Shown here: piece by piece, positions 60,226 to 64,000 of the stretch
Position numbering within the stretch: position 1 is the stretch's first letter
Layout of the letters: each line of letters starts with the position of its first letter
From: Coprinus comatus
Taxonomy: Eukaryota > Basidiomycota > Agaricomycetes > Agaricales > Agaricaceae
DNA: 64,000 nt
Assembly (NCBI GenBank): GCA_034638255.1
Contig: JAWPGT010000019.1
Location: 372,001-436,000 of the forward strand
Reading direction: 5' to 3'
Made by a program: the position numbers and the translations under genes
Notes under the pieces: generated by a model
Seen by the model: only the letters and a program-made list of their open reading frames with translations
Databases searched by the model: none
What the model was told of the DNA's origin: nothing

Positions 60226-63003
60226 TTATGACATACCACTACCACGCTCGCTTCCAAGTTCGACACCCAACACCCCTAACAAATCATCAGCCTTGTTAGG
60301 CTTTAATTGTAAGTCGCGCTTCGGACTACTACTTGATACGTGTTGATTAGATTGTACGAATTGGTGAGGTGCTTGAAGATCATCATCATCCGGTGAACTG
60401 ACACTGGACTGGGTAGCCTCGTTTTTGACCTGTACGGTATTCGAGCCATACTCAGCCGAGCCCCACGCTTCATTTCGAGGGCTCAGAGAGACCCGACTGA
60501 TCGATTGTAGCATCTCCGTATCTAGTATGTGTCAAATCTAGCGAATTTGAGCTTATCCAATTGTGACGCACCGGGCTCAGTTCCAATTCCTCCACATTCA
60601 TCACCACCTGTCACCTGAGTTGCATCTCCTCCTTCACAAACAATCTCTAGAGCCTCACGCCTAGCCCATATTTCCTTCAACTTCTTATTGAAATTATCTA
60701 TCAACGTCCATTCTACAATTCGGTCGCATTCCAAGAGCCCAGGCTTTGGTGAAGGATATGGAAGTGTGAACTGGTTTGGATGCAAGACAGAACTAATTGA
60801 AGGTTCCGGAAGTCGTACATAATCTTCAGCAGCAGACAGTATTGCATTGAATGTCCGTTCGTAGAGGGTGGGGATAACCTGAGACAATATGCACGAATGA
60901 TTGATGACATGTTTTGTGTAAAGAAAGACATCATCCAATAGTGGTTCTTTGGCAATAAGTCGCTGTGATGCAAGTTGTTCTATAATTTTCAGGAACTTTC
61001 TTGAATCAAATTCTGAAATTTAACCATAAGAAAGAGGAGATACTGAAACAGAAAGGGCAAACCATTGGTTATAAAACATTCATCACAGTGAACAAGCAGG
61101 CTACTAATTGCTTGGACCTTGTGACGATCAAGAGATGCATAATCAAAGGTTGAAAAGACGTCATTGAATATGTATATCAAGAATTGACACCGATGTCCGA
61201 GGGTCAGTTTTTCCAACATTTTGTCACAGATTTTTTTTATGAGATATGAAGATCGGCCCTCCTTACACAATTCAATGAGAACAGAAGCTATGTCAAGCAA
61301 AAACACGTCATTCTGAGAGATAATGTGACAGGCAGCAGCGGCTGCACTTTCTTGTGTGATTCGTGTGCTTTCTGGATGCGTTAGGGCATTGCTGATGATC
61401 TTTAGGAGATCTAGATAGAGGAATGAGTAAACCAACTTGAGCACACACGAGTGGAGTCATACTAGAATAATCATCCCATGTCTGTAAATGTAAAATGTTA
61501 TAAATATCACTGGAAGGTTCACCCACAACCACAAACCAGTCTAGCTCCCCCCATATCGTCGTGAATGCTTCAAAGCGGGTGGAATTAATTGAAACAGATT
61601 TCTCAGTGATAAATTCCTCCTCAAATCTACCCAGTGTTGGAAGTACACAGGATACCCAAGTATTAGATGGAAGTGATCGTGGTCCAACTACCCATTCATA
61701 ATTGCCTTGCAATTTTGCAAAGTAGTCCCGACTGGTATCAATAATTACGGACAGGAAGCACTTATGCACCGCAAGAACAGCATCCCTATTTTGATGGAAC
61801 TCTGTGGCAGCCCAATATAATGCAGGGTGGATCGATTTTATGGTCTTGTGCTTCTCTGTCCACCATGTATCATAACCAGTCCAACTATCAATATTCCCAA
61901 AAGGTATTAAATGTCGAGGAACCATTTTCTTCGACGATACAGACGCAATTGATCGTGAGAGGTACTGAAACAATGAATGGACCAGCCACGCCTGAGGAGA
62001 TCGGTACGGGCAAAGTAGTGGATGTAGGGGCTCGTCGGATGGATCGCCAACACTGAACTCGTGCTTGGGATAAGTTGCAAGCCAGATGATTTGTAACGAT
62101 GGTAGACAGGAAGTCACAAGGATGAAGATAGCCGCAATGGCGACAAGAACAGTGACAGGCTTGGCAGCAAGAGTCCTCGATCCCCACTGCGATGTGAGAA
62201 ATCCAGCAAAGAAAAGGAATAGTGCAATTAGAAGGAGTATCGGCAGTGTGTTAAGAAGTGTGAGAACTCTCCACTTGTGTAGGCTTTGGTGTCGTTGATA
62301 CTGAAGATATATATCGGAGTTATGGGACACGCCAGTAATGTTTCTGTTGAATTCTCGTAGCCATTGGAGGCAGGTAATCCCTCCAAGGACAGAAATGAGA
62401 CTGAGTGTCAGACTAACAGAGTAAAGAAGGTAGATCTGCTGGGCGTGTGGAGTAATGACCTCGGAACCATCAGGGGTGAGATTAATTGCTAGGTTGGGTT
62501 GAGGATTGGAAATGTTGTTGACTTGGAGTACGAGGGCTTGAAGTAACAAGACCATTTTCTCTGCGGGTTCCACTACAGTCGCCTTTGATGCTTCGACAGT
62601 GAACGAGGTCAAGATGGCAGAGAAAAGCGAGGCCTGGTACAGAGAGAAGGTAGGATGTGAAGTTCCCTCTGGTCAGCAGCACCCGACTGATGGAGTAGCG
62701 AGGGTAAACTCACGAAAATGAGGAGGTAGTTTAATTCATTACTCCAGCCAGTGTACACATCAGTTGTCAGTTTCTCCGTCTTCCGATTCACGAATTCCCA
62801 AGGATCACCTTGCTTCATTATTTCCATAAATGTTAGTTGAAGCTTAACATGCAAGATTGTTCTATTACCTCTTCATGTTTATCTGTACGCGGACACAGTT
62901 TCGTTACTTAACACCAACGTATAAGAGAGCAACTGACTGAACGACGTTGCTTCGTCAGATACATCGTACTTGAAAGTCAACTATGACTTACCTTACTACT
63001 CAT
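60226..63003 (-). CDS. DUF6535 membrane protein, copy E
   Basis: Inverted near-twin of copy C with the same exon layout: MSSK mini-exon (62992-63003), LTFMEIMKQGDPWEFVNRKT exon, WSNELNYLLIF, and a main exon with ASLFSAILTSFTVEASK through LQWLREFNRNITG, two spans, LCPYRSPQAWLVHS, TGYDTWWTEKHKTIKSIHPAL and LAVHKCFLSVIID. The first ~290 residues of the shared 434-residue block differ from C at only about six positions, while the last ~144 differ at about 25 (for example WVSCVLPTL versus WVSFGLPTL, and WFVVVGEPSSDIYN versus LWLVDEPPSEIYN). Later exons: LLKIISNALTHPESTR, SSLLVHCDECFITNG, EQLASQRLIAKEPLLDD, ILSAAEDYVRLPEPS. The tail after SSSPKRD is unrelated to that of C and ends GSERGSGMS. Open throughout. 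Function unknown. Confidence 0.88.
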
Positions 63004-63056
63004 TGAGCTATAGTATATACTATCGAGTTCCAAAGTCTGTCTGTTTGTAAATGCTG
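60260..63056 (-). repeat. Inverted segmental duplication, right copy (DUF6535-E)
   Basis: Reverse-orientation partner of the block at 37020-39785. The boundary at the 5' side falls at an AACAGCATTTACAAA motif shared by both flanks; beyond it the sequences are unrelated. Confidence 0.9.
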
Positions 63057-63308
63057 TTGAAGAGTATGTGTAAAATATTGATTCCAAAAAAATACAGCAA
63101 GAAACCAAAAGTCTACGAAGTATTTCAGTTTAATTATTTCAATAATTTGGAAGCTTCTCCGTCCCCTAGTCTCAAAGTCCTTAAACCACTAGCCCATAGT
63201 CTTTGAAATACATAGTAGCTCCGCTTTCGACTCAACAACACGTTGTTACACTGATAGGTCCTGACCATATTTCGTACTCAAATGGTAGCAAAAAAATAAA
63301 TCAAAATC
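63004..63308. other. Intergenic region between DUF6535-E and methyltransferase 2
   Basis: 305 bp holding the promoter of gene E and the 3' flank of the methyltransferase. Confidence 0.4.
63010..63023. promoter_or_regulatory. 14-bp perfect palindrome in the core promoter of DUF6535-E
   Basis: Same atagtatatactat element and same 6-bp spacing to the start codon as in gene C. Confidence 0.6.
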
Positions 63309-64000
63309 TCAGGCTTTGACGTATCTCCCTACACGATGCCAGAATAGACTCTCCTCGTCTTCTCCCGGTTTCCCCCAAACCACTCTCTCCCTCCAAGCAC
63401 CTTCTTCACTATCGATTCCCTCCCCTCCTTTGACAAGCTCATCAACCCAAAGATGGCTAGGCCTATCAAGCCTACACCCATCGAACGCAACCTGCCATAT
63501 GGGTGCCCATACCTTTTGCCACCAAGCTACATCTTGCTTATGACTGAGTACATGTTCATAATATAGAAATAGACCCGTCCGAGGTTTGAGAACATCTGAG
63601 ATCAAGGCAGAAAGTGTGGATTGAGGTGAAGGAACGGTACATAGGGTTAGAATCGATATTATTGTATCCACTTGATCCGGAAGTGCTAACAGGACAGTTG
63701 GAGTGTCTTCAGCGCCACATGAAAGTATCAAAAGAGTGCCATCTTCTTCAGTAAACCCACAGGCAGATGCATTCTTTCGAATATAAGGATGCATGAGTTC
63801 GTTGGGTTCTAATGCAATATATGTTGTCACTTTTGACTTGTCTAGATATTTCATGGTATGGCCATGGCCTTATCGTTTGATTATTATATGCCTATTTCCA
63901 TTTATTAGAAGAAAAAAGTACCAGCACCAATATCGAGAACTACGCCAGTTGCATGGGGTGTGATTAAAGCATCCTTGACTTCTTTTCCTCCTTCATCTAC
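63309..64000 (-). CDS. SAM-dependent methyltransferase 2, partial (N-terminus beyond window)
   Basis: Paralogue of the gene at 53.2-54.0 kb, entering from the right edge. The visible part begins in VDEGGKEVKDALITPHATG, with motif I VVLDIGAGHGHT split by an intron (about 63868-63920) at the same place as in methyltransferase 1. It then has YIALEPNELMHPYIRKNAS, VDTIISILTLCTVPSPQ, LYYEHVLSHKQDVAWWQK, GCRLDRPSHLWVDEL, and an intact C-terminus REGVVW-like RERVVWGKPGEDEESLFW ending GRYVKA at 63309. The uninterrupted end shows what the disrupted end of methyltransferase 1 should resemble. A METTL7-like class is likely; substrate unknown. Confidence 0.85.

Noticed and set aside
37020..63056. Inverted C/E blocks as terminal repeats of a large mobile element
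   Set aside because: The repeats are ordinary intron-containing genes and the 20 kb between them holds housekeeping genes (PLC, fungalysin, AT-hook protein) with no transposase, reverse transcriptase or visible target-site duplication.

Overview
The window is nuclear DNA from a filamentous basidiomycete, very probably an agaricomycete. Nearly every gene is split by short introns of about 45-75 nt with GT..AG (rarely GC..AG) ends. Five genes encode DUF6535 membrane proteins, a family I know only from mushroom-forming fungi. The secreted repertoire (WSC-domain copper radical oxidase, CBM1-pectate lyase, fungalysin) suits a plant-litter or plant-associated lifestyle. I see no rRNA, tRNA, CRISPR array, transposon ORF or virus-like gene.

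Layout: (+) GT2-type membrane glycosyltransferase, 1.2-4.6 kb; (-) copper radical oxidase with four WSC domains, 6.4-11.5 kb; (+) Gti1/Pac2 (WOPR) regulator, 13.1-14.8 kb; (+) DUF6535 gene A, 16.2-18.8 kb; two tandem (+) HGD-type protein kinases, 19.1-22.4 kb; (-) nucleostemin/Nug1-type GTPase, 22.8-25.0 kb; (+) CBM1-PL3 pectate lyase, 25.6-27.3 kb; (+) Nse3/MAGE subunit of SMC5/6, 27.9-29.4 kb; (+) small repeat protein of unknown function, 29.7-30.2 kb; (+) DUF6535 gene B, 31.2-33.5 kb; (-) MDP-1 phosphatase divergent from a (+) nucleoside hydrolase, 33.9-36.6 kb; (+) DUF6535 gene C, 37.1-39.8 kb; a (-) DUF6535 relic at 40.1 kb; (-) PI-specific phospholipase C, 40.6-43.0 kb, divergent from a (+) sugar transporter, 43.2-45.8 kb; (+) fungalysin, 46.7-49.3 kb; (-) AT-hook nuclear protein, 50.3-52.7 kb; (-) SAM methyltransferase 1, 53.2-54.0 kb; (-) DUF6535 gene D, 54.8-57.4 kb; (+) O-methyltransferase, 58.0-59.9 kb; (-) DUF6535 gene E, 60.2-63.0 kb; (-) methyltransferase 2, running off the right edge.

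The least explained part is the DUF6535 family: five near-complete copies, one relic, and a recent inverted duplication (genes C and E, about 2.8 kb each). The C/E pair keeps an identical core promoter with a 14-bp palindrome and shows a strong 5'-to-3' drop in identity. Two paralogous methyltransferases lie beside DUF6535 genes D and E, so larger blocks may have been copied. No function for DUF6535 can be read from the sequence.

Several otherwise well-conserved genes carry frame breaks (GT2 enzyme, DUF6535-A, sugar transporter twice, methyltransferase 1). Three of these look like the loss of one G from a short G run, so sequencing or assembly error must be excluded before calling pseudogenes. 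All exon joins were made by eye from splice sites and reading frame.
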